Positions 8,053 to 15,335 of a stretch of 22,770 nt of DNA are shown here, piece by piece. The notes under the pieces were generated by a model that saw only the letters and a list, made by a program, of their open reading frames with translations, searched no databases and had not been told where the DNA came from. Source of the stretch: Crenothrix polyspora (GTDB lineage Bacteria; Pseudomonadota; Gammaproteobacteria; Methylococcales; Methylomonadaceae); NCBI GenBank assembly GCA_945903675.1, contig CAMDOP010000018.1, positions 1-22,770 of the forward strand. Reading direction: 5' to 3'. A program made the translations under genes and the position numbers. How positions within the stretch are numbered: position 1 is the first letter of the stretch; each line of letters begins with the position of its first letter.

Positions 8053-9027
8053 ATGAAAACACCCGTTCATATAGCCGTTTCCGGTGCGGCAGGGCAAATT
8101 AGTTATTCTTTGCTTTTTCGCTTGGCAGCGGGTTTGTTACTAGGGCCTGATCAACCCATTATCTTGCATTTGCTTGAAATTGAACCCGCAATGAATGCTT
8201 TGAAAGGTGTGGTCATGGAATTAAATGATTGTGCCAGTCCATTGCTGCATGGCATTGTAATTACCGATGATCCTGCTATTGCCTTTAAGAATGTTGATTA
8301 TGTTTTTTTGGTAGGTGCAAGGCCCAGAGTGGCCGGTATGGAGCGTAAAGATTTATTAGCAATTAATGCTCAGATTTTTGCCTCGCAAGGTAAAGCCTTA
8401 AATGCAGTGGCTAATCGTAATGTTAAAGTATTGGTGACCGGAAATCCTGCTAATACTAATGCTTTGATTGCTTTAAAAAATGCCCCAGCTTTAAGTGCAG
8501 AAAATTTTTCTTCTATGAGTCGCTTGGATCATAATCGAGCAATTAGTCAGTTAGCAGAAAAGTGTGGGGTTCTAAATACGGATATAAAGAATATATCTAT
8601 TTGGGGTAATCATTCAGCCACTCAATATCCCGACTTGCATCATGCTAAAGTAAAAGGACTCGATGCCATGTCTTTGGTTGATCAGGATTGGTTTTCTGAG
8701 GAGTTTATTCCTACGGTACAGCAGCGTGGCTCTGTGGTTATTAATGCAATAGGCCATTCTAGTGCAGCTTCTGCTGCTAACGCCGCAATTGATCAAATGA
8801 GAGATTGGATATTAGGTACGCCTGAAGGTGATTGGGTTAGTATGGGTATTGTTTCTGACGGTAGTTATGGCGTTGCCAAAGGTATATTTTATTCTTTTCC
8901 TGTGACCGTTAAAGACGGAAAAATCAATATCGTTCAAGGCTTGACGCTCAATGACTTTAGTAAGCAAAAAATGCAGCTAACAGAAGCCGAGTTGAAAGAA
9001 GAAGCGGACATCATGAATTTGATTTGA
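8053..9027 (+). CDS. mdh: Malate dehydrogenase, NAD-dependent (cytosolic-type family)
   Basis: The enzyme interconverts oxaloacetate and malate with NAD(H); it serves both the TCA and serine cycles. The 324 residues follow the MDH/LDH fold of the long cytosolic-type subgroup: glycine motif GAAGQISYSL (11-20), Glu42 at the end of the second strand (LLEIEP), which favours NAD over NADP, and mobile-loop VGARPRVAGMERKD (87-100) with substrate arginines. VTGNPANTN (128-136), MSRLDHNRA (155-163) with a catalytic Asp, and WGNHSATQYPD (184-194) with the catalytic His complete the set. The ATG has an AGGAAA site 5-10 nt upstream. It is divergent from the mtdA cluster, which fits a serine-cycle role (oxaloacetate to malate ahead of malate thiokinase). 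The genes for those next steps are not in the window. Confidence 0.95.
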   Translation: MKTPVHIAVSGAAGQISYSLLFRLAAGLLLGPDQPIILHLLEIEPAMNALKGVVMELNDCASPLLHGIVITDDPAIAFKNVDYVFLVGARPRVAGMERKDLLAINAQIFASQGKALNAVANRNVKVLVTGNPANTNALIALKNAPALSAENFSSMSRLDHNRAISQLAEKCGVLNTDIKNISIWGNHSATQYPDLHHAKVKGLDAMSLVDQDWFSEEFIPTVQQRGSVVINAIGHSSAASAANAAIDQMRDWILGTPEGDWVSMGIVSDGSYGVAKGIFYSFPVTVKDGKINIVQGLTLNDFSKQKMQLTEAELKEEADIMNLI

Positions 9028-9637
9028 TTCAATCGTATCATGCGGAGTATGGGAATCATCAGTAGTTGAGCTATTAAGCTAACGAAAGTGGCGACGGCTA
9101 CCAACTCACAGTACAGTGTTCCAGAGTACAGGACGTTGCCAGCTAATAAAAGATCCTGCTAAGTATCTTTGTGTGGCTGTACTTGATAAGGCGGGTACAG
9201 TTGAGCACCCGTATCGGCCTATATGAGGCCAATTAAGAAGTAATTTATAAGTCAAGACTGGCTAGATCCCCCCTTTGTACCGTGTGATCTGCCTCAGTCA
9301 GGCGCTATCGAGCCTCCTCCATATCCAACAATGTACTAGCTGTAAGCTACTTTGATTAACCTAGACGGTAAAGAGTAGTGCTGACATCAATGCTTGTATA
9401 TTTTATGTTCTATTTAGCCAAGCCCGCAGGCTAATTGGTTAAAGACTCTGGCATTAATCAATCATTGGCATCCAACATCACTTCCTCAGTCTGTAACTCA
9501 GAGCCTCTGTGATGGTATTCCTAGTCGGTATGAGGAAAGCATAAGATATTAAGAGCGATAAGATGCTTAGGTTGGTTAATTGCAGCTGAACAAAAGAGGT
9601 GACGAGAGATTCGACACCTCAATGATTAATGCGACAA
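9028..9637. other. 610-bp gene-free stretch between mdh and accA
   Basis: No family-like reading frame is visible on either strand. The sequence is less AT-rich than other spacers here and contains several small hairpins, for example CGGGT/ACCCG (9192-9211) directly followed by GGCCT-ATATG-AGGCC (9216-9230). The 11-mer GGCTACCAACT at 9096-9106 equals the tip of the MITE inverted repeat described below, but no second end is present. It could be a decayed gene or element or an unrecognised RNA. It does not match tmRNA, RNase P, 6S or SRP RNA patterns that I know. The accA terminator occupies its right end. Confidence 0.5.
9592..9620 (-). terminator. Intrinsic terminator of accA
   Basis: On the minus strand, 17 bp after the accA stop, GAGGTGTCGA pairs with TCGTCACCTC (one T-T mismatch) around the loop ATCTC and is followed by TTTTG. 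This gives a stem of about 10 bp with a U-run, a standard Rho-independent terminator. Confidence 0.75.
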
Positions 9638-10606
9638 TTATTTACTGGTTTCTTCGGTATAAACACCAAAGTTCATAATACGTTGATAACGTTTTGCTAA
9701 TAAGGTCTCGGTATCTTGTTCTTGTAATTCAGCTAAATGACGCGTTAGGGTTTCTTTTAAATTCGCAGTGATGGTTGCAAAATCTCTATGACCGCCACCT
9801 AAGGGTTCTCGGACAACTTCATCGACAAAGCCTTGTTCACGAATTCGGTCAGAAGTAATACCCATGGCTTCTGCGGCTAATTGAGATTTATCGGCACTTT
9901 TCCATAAAATAGACGCGCAGCCTTCAGGTGAAATAACTGAATAAGTGCTGTATTCCAGCATAATTAAACGGTCACCTACCCCTATGGCTAATGCGCCGCC
10001 TGAACCGCCTTCACCAATGACAGTGCAGATAATAGGCGTTTTTAGTGTAGTCATTTCAAACAAGTTTTTTGCTATGGCTTCACTTTGTCCGCGCTCTTCT
10101 GCATCTATACCAGGATAAGCCCCCGGTGTATCAATTAAACAAATAAGGGGGATTTTAAAACGTTCGGCCATTTTCATGATGCGTAAGGCTTTACGATAGC
10201 CTTCAGGTCTAGGCATACCAAAGTTACGATAAATTTTTTCTTTGGTATCGCGGCCTTTTTGATGACCTATGATCATGACAGGTTGTCCATCAAGGCGAGC
10301 TAAGCCACAAACTATGGCAGGGTCATCAGCATAAGCCCTGTCACCATGGAGTTCATGGAAATCGGTAAACATGTATTCAATATAATCCAAGGTATAAGGG
10401 CGCCCTGGATGTCGAGATAATTGTGATATCTGCCAGTCAGTAAGATTGCTAAAAATGGATTCAGTCAATGTCTGACTTCTATCTTCCAATTGCTTAAGCG
10501 CATCGGAAATATTGATATTATTATCAAACTCGACATTACGGAGTTCGGTAATTTTCGCTTCTAGTTCAGCGATAGGTTGTTCGAAATCAAGAAATTTTAA
10601 GTCCAT
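9638..10606 (-). CDS. accA: Acetyl-CoA carboxylase carboxyltransferase subunit alpha
   Basis: AccA pairs with AccD to move the carboxyl group from biotin-BCCP to acetyl-CoA, making malonyl-CoA for fatty acid synthesis. The 322 residues are full length. It opens with the typical MDLKFLDFEQPIAELE coiled N-terminus, followed by GRPYTLDYIEYMFTDFHELHGDR, then GHQKGRDTKEKIYRNFGMPRPEGYRKA and LIDTPGAYPGIDAEERGQSEAIA. The crotonase-fold glycine loop GEGGSGGALAIGVGDR and MLEYSTYSVISPEGCASILW complete the set. No Shine-Dalgarno is obvious, but the start matches the conserved family N-terminus. It is a single-gene unit, divergent from the QueD-like gene (176 bp apart) and closed by its own terminator. 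Confidence 0.97.
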   Translation of the reverse strand: MDLKFLDFEQPIAELEAKITELRNVEFDNNINISDALKQLEDRSQTLTESIFSNLTDWQISQLSRHPGRPYTLDYIEYMFTDFHELHGDRAYADDPAIVCGLARLDGQPVMIIGHQKGRDTKEKIYRNFGMPRPEGYRKALRIMKMAERFKIPLICLIDTPGAYPGIDAEERGQSEAIAKNLFEMTTLKTPIICTVIGEGGSGGALAIGVGDRLIMLEYSTYSVISPEGCASILWKSADKSQLAAEAMGITSDRIREQGFVDEVVREPLGGGHRDFATITANLKETLTRHLAELQEQDTETLLAKRYQRIMNFGVYTEETSK

Positions 10607-10782
10607 AGAGAAGTAATCTAAGCGATAAGAATAATATTTAAGGGGTGATTTTATAGAAAGTTGGCAATTTATTCTAAATAAATTCAGAATTTAACAATCA
10701 CCGACTAACTTATGTCGTTTTTATAGTACACTTTTAACACTACGGAACTCCATTAAATCTTAATAAAAGAGCGCAACTGCTG

Positions 10783-11187
10783 ATGTTTACAATTACCAAA
10801 GAAGTTTATTTTTGTTACGGACATCGATTGATGAATCATCCCGGTAAATGCCGTAATTTGCATGGCCATAGCGTTAAAGCGGCAATATCGATACAGCAAG
10901 AGCAGCTTAATGATCAAGGTATGGTGTGTGACTTTTCTGATATTAGAGACTGCGTAGAAGCTTATGTCGATGATCAACTAGATCATAATTTTTTATTGCA
11001 TAAAGATGATCCTATTATTCCAATGCTAACAGCCAATAATGAACGTTTCATGGCGCTAGATGAACATCCTACCGCTGAAGTCTTAAGTAAAATGATTTAT
11101 CAGCATTTAAAACAAGCGGGGTTTAATGTTGCGCAGGTGACGTTATGGGAAACGGCTAGTGCCCATGCTTGTTATCGAGAAAATTAA
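10783..11187 (+). CDS. 6-pyruvoyl-tetrahydropterin / 6-carboxytetrahydropterin synthase family protein (QueD-like)
   Basis: This 134-residue T-fold enzyme acts on dihydroneopterin triphosphate. QueD members make 6-carboxytetrahydropterin for queuosine; PTPS members make 6-pyruvoyltetrahydropterin. Zinc ligands are H14 (CYGHRL) and H27/H29 (LHGHS). C23 in the CxxxHGH motif is the catalytic thiol, with H68 (LDHNF) and E123 (WETASAHA) completing the site; the CxxxHGH spacing is of the QueD/PTPS type. Methylotrophs also carry PTPS-like genes near tetrahydromethanopterin genes, so a pterin-cofactor role is possible, but no other queuosine or H4MPT biosynthesis gene is adjacent. The DUF1249 gene follows after 7 bp. 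The family is firm; the exact reaction is not. Confidence 0.88.
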   Translation: MFTITKEVYFCYGHRLMNHPGKCRNLHGHSVKAAISIQQEQLNDQGMVCDFSDIRDCVEAYVDDQLDHNFLLHKDDPIIPMLTANNERFMALDEHPTAEVLSKMIYQHLKQAGFNVAQVTLWETASAHACYREN

Positions 11188-11194
11188 TATAACC

Positions 11195-11647
11195 ATGAGT
11201 TATGTTAATCCGGTCAATAAGTCCTTTTGTCTGGAGCAAGTGTGCGCTTCAAATTTCCAAAAGTTGCTTAAATTAATGCCGGAATTACTGGCTTTGAAGG
11301 CAGCTGCTGTCGGCGTAGCTATCAATAATACGCCTTTGCATATCAGGGTTATTGAAAATACTCCTTATACAATGATGATAGAGCTTAATCATTGCTTCAA
11401 TCAAAATGATGATGAGTATTTTGAGCCCGCAGTGAAAATACGGCTTTATTTGGATGCACAATTGGCTGAAGTAATGAGCGATCAAGCTCACTCTTCAATT
11501 GCTGTCGCTTTTAAAGATAAAGGCTTAAGCAAAGACATTATGAATTACAAATGGCGTTTAAATTATTTTTTGCAAAAATGGCTAGATCATTGCTTAAAGA
11601 AAGATTATCAATTTAGCGTAACGACTGATTATGCTGCATTAATCTGA
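11195..11647 (+). CDS. DUF1249 protein (YqiB-like)
   Basis: The protein of about 150 residues spans the DUF1249 family (E. coli YqiB). Recognisable parts are the N-terminal FCLEQVCASNFQKLLKLMPEL segment, YTMMIELNHCF, the acidic YFEPAVKIRLYLDAQLAEV strand, and the C-terminal NYKWRLNYFLQKWLDHCLKKDYQF. The function is unknown. The ATG at 11195 is chosen over an upstream in-frame ATG at 11159, because the latter overlaps the preceding gene and adds residues unlike the family. In enterobacteria yqiB lies between nudF and cpdA; here it follows a QueD-like gene instead. Its stop is 13 nt from the left end of a MITE-like insertion that separates it from tonB. Confidence 0.85.
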   Translation: MSYVNPVNKSFCLEQVCASNFQKLLKLMPELLALKAAAVGVAINNTPLHIRVIENTPYTMMIELNHCFNQNDDEYFEPAVKIRLYLDAQLAEVMSDQAHSSIAVAFKDKGLSKDIMNYKWRLNYFLQKWLDHCLKKDYQFSVTTDYAALI

Positions 11648-11652
11648 AGTTA

Positions 11653-11660
11653 TTGATGGT
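11653..11660. repeat. Left target-site duplication of MITE copy 1
   Basis: TTGATGGT directly precedes the left inverted repeat and matches the right-hand flank ATAATGGT (11856-11863) at 6 of 8 positions, as expected for an old 8-bp duplication that has drifted. Confidence 0.55.
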
Positions 11661-11855
11661 GGCTACCAACTTAAAGCGGGATAGCTTCAACGCAGACGAA
11701 AGGCTCAGGACGAAAGATTAAGCCTAGGAGGCTAGCAACTTAGGGCGTGACAGATATTAGGCTTAACCCTTCGCCTTTCGTCCTTTGTCTGCGCTTAGGA
11801 GAACCCTGTCTAAAAGTGAACGGTTAAGCTATTGTCCCGTTTTAAATTGGTAGCC
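11661..11855. mobile_element. MITE-like non-autonomous element, copy 1
   Basis: This 195-bp element is bounded by imperfect inverted repeats: left GGCTACCAACTTAAAGCGGG, right (reversed) GGCTACCAATTTAAAACGGG. An internal near-palindrome pairs about 11692-11725 with about 11759-11793, so the strand could fold almost end to end. There is no coding capacity for a transposase. It is about 92% identical by eye to 18055-18258, differing mainly by transitions and two short indels (7 and 2 nt). The 8-bp target duplication and GG-starting termini suggest mobilisation in trans by a DDE transposase with 8-bp duplications (ISL3, IS1595 and IS66 are candidates); none is encoded here, so the parent family is unknown. 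It sits between DUF1249 and tonB, and its right end lies 3 nt before the tonB ATG. Confidence 0.8.
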
Positions 11856-11863
11856 ATAATGGT
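11856..11863. repeat. Right target-site duplication of MITE copy 1, containing the tonB start codon
   Basis: ATAATGGT follows the right inverted repeat directly and resembles the left flank TTGATGGT. The ATG at 11859-11861 inside it is the best tonB start, so the insertion point was the start codon itself. Confidence 0.55.
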
Positions 11864-12662
11864 TAAGTTTTTTTCTTTAAGTATTCATACACTATCTGCC
11901 GCAACCGCTAATTTGAATTTCTCATCTGTTAATTATTTAAAGCATCAAAAAAAAACGCGTCTTATAAAGACCCTGCTGTTTTTAATGATCCTTGCTCTAC
12001 ATATAGCTTTAGCTATCATTTTATTAAGTACCGCTAAAATAGAACCTAGCAAACAGCCCGTATTTATGGAGGTATTGATGCTGTCAGTACCTAATCCAGC
12101 TACTCAGGCTATGGATAAGGTGGCATCACCTATAATAAAAGAGCCTGTAACTCCCCCACCTATCATAAAGAAACCTGCTCAGGCTTCTATAAAAAAGCCC
12201 GCTATGATTGTTCCGCCAACGCCTAAAGCAAGCTTTCCAGTTGCCACAGAAATTGTGCCTGTAGAGAAAGCTGAGCCACTGTCAGCATTAGTTTCACAGG
12301 AAGCAAAAACGGCAACACCAAGCGCAGAACCTATCGCTAAAAATACCGTCCCTAGTGCTCAAGCACATGATGCTGACAATAAATCCGTCATTTCAGGTAT
12401 CATGCCGATAATTAAAGTAAATCCCATCTATCCAAATCGTGCGGCTAGTCATGGTATTGAAGGTTGGGTGAGGGTCGAGTTTACTATTCAAGTGGATGGC
12501 TCTGTCTCAGATGCCGTCGTGGTGCAATCAATGCCAGAGGCTGTTTTTGATGATGCTACCTTAGATGCTATTAAACAATGGCAATTTAAACCAAAAATGG
12601 TCAATGGTGTTGCAGTGCCACAACGAGCAGGGCAACAATTACAATTTAAGTTAGATCACTAA
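11859..12662 (+). CDS. tonB: TonB family energy-transducing protein
   Basis: TonB couples the proton-motive force harvested by ExbB/ExbD to outer-membrane TonB-dependent receptors. The 267-residue product has a basic cytoplasmic N-terminus, one membrane anchor (about 38-58, LLFLMILALHIALAIILL), a Pro/Lys/Ala-rich periplasmic linker (about 60-175, with repeated KKP and PPP) and a TonB C-terminal domain (about 185-267). That domain contains NPIYPNRAASHGIEGWVRVEF, VDGSVSDAVVVQSMP and FDDATLDAIKQWQFKP. The ATG at 11859 is the only ATG ahead of the anchor; a longer frame from a TTG at 11832 reads into the MITE and is rejected. No Shine-Dalgarno is visible because the sequence upstream is the inserted element. 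exbB follows 29 bp downstream. Confidence 0.92.
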   Translation: MVKFFSLSIHTLSAATANLNFSSVNYLKHQKKTRLIKTLLFLMILALHIALAIILLSTAKIEPSKQPVFMEVLMLSVPNPATQAMDKVASPIIKEPVTPPPIIKKPAQASIKKPAMIVPPTPKASFPVATEIVPVEKAEPLSALVSQEAKTATPSAEPIAKNTVPSAQAHDADNKSVISGIMPIIKVNPIYPNRAASHGIEGWVRVEFTIQVDGSVSDAVVVQSMPEAVFDDATLDAIKQWQFKPKMVNGVAVPQRAGQQLQFKLDH

Positions 12663-12691
12663 TTTTTTATATTAAACAAAGGATACATTCA

Positions 12692-13354
12692 ATGAGCTCT
12701 GCTATCAGCCCTAATTTTATTATTGATCTAACGCTTTATGTTTTACTGGCATTTTCCGTGGCGACCTGGACGTTGATATTTTATAAGGTTTGGCAATTTT
12801 ATAATAATCATCGTTGTAATGAGCGTTTTGAGGCTGCGTTTTGGCAGCTCCGTAATTTACAACAAATCAATAGCTTGGCGTTACACGAAATTGAAGGTTC
12901 ACAAGCGCGTTTAGCTCATGAAGGCATCGCTTGGTTAAATGAGCAACAAAAATCTACAGGCGCCATCATTAAGCATTTTGGTAATGCCAATGAATTATTA
13001 GAACAAACTTTAAAAGTAAAGCTACAGGAAGAACAGCAAACCATGGAAAGTGGTGTAACGATATTAGCCAGTATTGGCAGCACTGCGCCATTTGTTGGTT
13101 TATTTGGCACTGTTTTAGGTATTATGAATGCCATGCATAATATTACCTCTAGTGGATCTACTAGTTTAGACGTAGTTGCCGGTCCGATTGGTGATGCCTT
13201 AGTTGCCACAGCTATTGGTATTGCCGTCGCTGTTCCTGCAGTTTTAGCCTATAACTTTTTGTTACGTCGCATAAAAATACAGCGTATACAGTTAGAGAAT
13301 TTTGTAATTAGTTTTTTAATTATGGCCGCGCCTATTTTAAATGAGCAGGATTAA
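12692..13354 (+). CDS. exbB: MotA/TolQ/ExbB proton channel family protein (ExbB)
   Basis: ExbB forms the pentameric inner-membrane scaffold that, with ExbD, conducts protons to power TonB. The 220 residues show the usual three membrane segments: about 10-31, about 123-145 (ASIGSTAPFVGLFGTVLGIM) and about 164-188 (GPIGDALVATAIGIAVAVPAV). A long cytoplasmic loop lies between the first two. The conserved TAPFVGLFGTVxGI and GPIGDALVATAxG motifs are intact. The ATG at 12692 has an AAAGGA site. Pairing with tonB favours ExbB over TolQ or MotA. No exbD follows: 72 bp later regB begins. ExbD must come from another locus or be shared with TolR. Confidence 0.9.
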   Translation: MSSAISPNFIIDLTLYVLLAFSVATWTLIFYKVWQFYNNHRCNERFEAAFWQLRNLQQINSLALHEIEGSQARLAHEGIAWLNEQQKSTGAIIKHFGNANELLEQTLKVKLQEEQQTMESGVTILASIGSTAPFVGLFGTVLGIMNAMHNITSSGSTSLDVVAGPIGDALVATAIGIAVAVPAVLAYNFLLRRIKIQRIQLENFVISFLIMAAPILNEQD

Positions 13355-13426
13355 GCGTTACTAAAACAGAGATGACTATGGCGTTCATAGTTTGTGATTG
13401 CACTCATTTATCAATAAATAATCAAT

Positions 13427-14809
13427 ATGCTGAGAAACTTATCAACTAAAACGCAGACCACTGTTAGACAAAATCTTCGATGGTTGTTTATCCTCAGAAA
13501 TCTGATGATGATTAGTGAAGTTTTACTGATTATTTTAGCGGTCTATGGATTAGGTATAAATTTGCCTGAACAGCAACTCTGGCTAGTCGTCCTATCTACA
13601 GGCGCCATTAATATTTACACCTCTATGCGACTGGATACGGATGATCCGGTTACTGAAATGGAAATATTTTCGCAAATATCGGTCGATGTATTTATTATAG
13701 CAGCGCTATTGTATTTGACGGGTGGTGCCTCAAACCCTATTACTTGGGTATTCTTGCTACCTCTTATTATTACCACGATCATGCTGCCGCAGAATTATGC
13801 TTGGTATATGGTTATCTTAACGACAACTATGTACACGATGTTAATTGCATTTAATGTGCCCTTGCCGTCTATAGAGCCGCACATGCCAGATCCACAAGGG
13901 TTAAGCACTGATTTGCAGCATTATATTATGTTGCAGCATGCACATAGTATGAATGACAAAAGCTATTTTAGTTTACACATGTTTGGTATGTGGTTTGGAT
14001 TTGTATTTAGTGCAGGTTTAGTCGCCTATTTTGTAGCTGAATTAGCCAAAACACTGAGATTTCAGGAGCGTAATTTAGCAGAAGCTAGAGAAAATGCCCT
14101 GCGAGATGAGCGGGTCGTTGCACTTGGTACTTTAGCGGCTAGTGCGGCCCATGATATGGGCACTCCCTTAGGTACGATGGCGATATTGTCTCATGAGTTG
14201 GAGCAAGACTATCCTAGTCATCGTTATCCTGATTTATATGAAAAAATGATTATTATGCAACAGCAGATTAGCCGTTGTAAGCAGGCTTTATCGGTTATGT
14301 CGGCTTCGGCTGGGGAAATGCGTGCAGAATCGGGTGGGGTAATATTAGTAACAGACTATATAGATGATGTTATTAATCAATGGCGAACTCACGATTCTAG
14401 TGCAAAATTAAAGTTTTTTATAGATGCAACGGTTGCTGTTGACGCTAAAATTATTGCAGAACGTACCTTGACTCATGCTTTAATTAATATTTTAAATAAT
14501 GCAGCTGAAGCTTCACCCCGTGAATTAGGTATAGAATTTCATGCCAGCTGGGATTTATATCATGTAACCATTAAAATTCGTGATTTTGGTTCTGGATTTC
14601 CTGATGAATTAGTGGAAGTCGTAGGTAAGCAGCCTGTAGTTAGTAAAAAGCGCGGACTAGGTGTAGGTTTGTTTTTGACCTACTCCACCATTAGTCGCCT
14701 AGGCGGTAAAATCAGACTTTATAATACCGAGTCAGGCGGCGCCTGCGTAGAAATTACTTTACCTCTTTTAAACCTTGAGACCGAACATGACGACTTTGGA
14801 AACGGATAA
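13427..14809 (+). CDS. regB: RegB/PrrB-type redox sensor histidine kinase
   Basis: This 460-residue membrane sensor kinase has about six hydrophobic segments in residues 20-205 and a C-terminal kinase core. GGASNP (99-104) in the membrane region matches the quinone-sensing GGxxNP motif of RegB. The H-box is AASAAHDMGTPLGT with H242 as the phospho-acceptor; C284 in ISRCKQALS lies about 40 residues later, where RegB carries its redox-active cysteine. The N-box is HALINILNNAAEAS (350-363), with G-boxes DFGSGFP (386-392) and GLGVGLFL (410-417). RegB autophosphorylates when electron flow or oxygen is low and passes phosphate to RegA. regA overlaps its 3' end by 23 bp. No clear Shine-Dalgarno precedes the ATG. 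The RegB assignment is strong; the controlled genes are unknown. Confidence 0.92.
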   Translation: MLRNLSTKTQTTVRQNLRWLFILRNLMMISEVLLIILAVYGLGINLPEQQLWLVVLSTGAINIYTSMRLDTDDPVTEMEIFSQISVDVFIIAALLYLTGGASNPITWVFLLPLIITTIMLPQNYAWYMVILTTTMYTMLIAFNVPLPSIEPHMPDPQGLSTDLQHYIMLQHAHSMNDKSYFSLHMFGMWFGFVFSAGLVAYFVAELAKTLRFQERNLAEARENALRDERVVALGTLAASAAHDMGTPLGTMAILSHELEQDYPSHRYPDLYEKMIIMQQQISRCKQALSVMSASAGEMRAESGGVILVTDYIDDVINQWRTHDSSAKLKFFIDATVAVDAKIIAERTLTHALINILNNAAEASPRELGIEFHASWDLYHVTIKIRDFGSGFPDELVEVVGKQPVVSKKRGLGVGLFLTYSTISRLGGKIRLYNTESGGACVEITLPLLNLETEHDDFGNG

Positions 14810-15335
14810 GCCACGATTATTACTAGTGGATGATGACGAAACTTTTTGTAGTGTTTTGAAATCAGCCTTAGAAAAGCGACATTATGAAGTGCTGGTTGCC
14901 ACTAATGTTGCCGATGGTATCATATTGGCTGAGCGTGAACTCCCCGAATATGCTGTCATTGATTTGCGTATTGGCTTTGAGTCGGGATTGGAGTTAGTCA
15001 AAAAATTAATATCTTTAGACGACAATACGCAAATTGTTATGTTGACGGGCTTTGCCAGTATTGCCACAGCTGTAGAAGCCATAAAGCTTGGAGCAATCCA
15101 TTATTTAACTAAACCTGCTAATGCTGATGAAATCGTCAATGCTCTGAATAAAAATGAAGGCGATTCATCGGTGATGATTAGTGAACATCCATTATCGATA
15201 AAACGATTGGAATGGGAGCATTTACAAAAAGTACTCATGCAGCATGACGGCAACATATCAGCGGCTGCTAGGGCTCTGAATATGCACCGTCGGACCTTAC
15301 AAAGGAAATTAGATAAAAAACCGGTAAGAGAGTAA
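14787..15335 (+). CDS. regA: RegA/PrrA/ActR-type response regulator
   Basis: The product of 182 residues has an N-terminal receiver domain and a C-terminal Fis-type helix-turn-helix, the compact RegA architecture without a sigma-54 ATPase domain. The acidic pocket is D15-D17, the phospho-acceptor D59 (YAVIDLRI), T87 (MLTGFAS) and K109 (YLTKPAN). The HTH is GNISAAARALNMHRRTLQRK at about 155-174, nearly the RegA consensus. The ATG at 14787 lies inside regB (23-bp overlap); a TTG at 14775 is less likely. In other bacteria RegA controls respiration, carbon and nitrogen fixation under changing redox; here it might tune methane oxidation or respiratory genes at low oxygen, which is inference. Confidence 0.93.
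   Translation: MTTLETDKPRLLLVDDDETFCSVLKSALEKRHYEVLVATNVADGIILAERELPEYAVIDLRIGFESGLELVKKLISLDDNTQIVMLTGFASIATAVEAIKLGAIHYLTKPANADEIVNALNKNEGDSSVMISEHPLSIKRLEWEHLQKVLMQHDGNISAAARALNMHRRTLQRKLDKKPVRE

Noticed and set aside
9418..9480. tRNA-like segment (AATTGGTTAAAG resembling a D-loop)
   Set aside because: No T-arm GTTCRA motif or closing acceptor stem could be found at the right distance.
11832..11858. TTG start extending TonB by nine residues
   Set aside because: Those codons are the right terminal repeat of the MITE, and no ribosome-binding site supports the TTG.
13372..13449. Short frame after exbB (MTMAFIVCDC...) as an exbD remnant
   Set aside because: Only 25 codons, no ExbD-like membrane segment or motif, and it overlaps the regB start.
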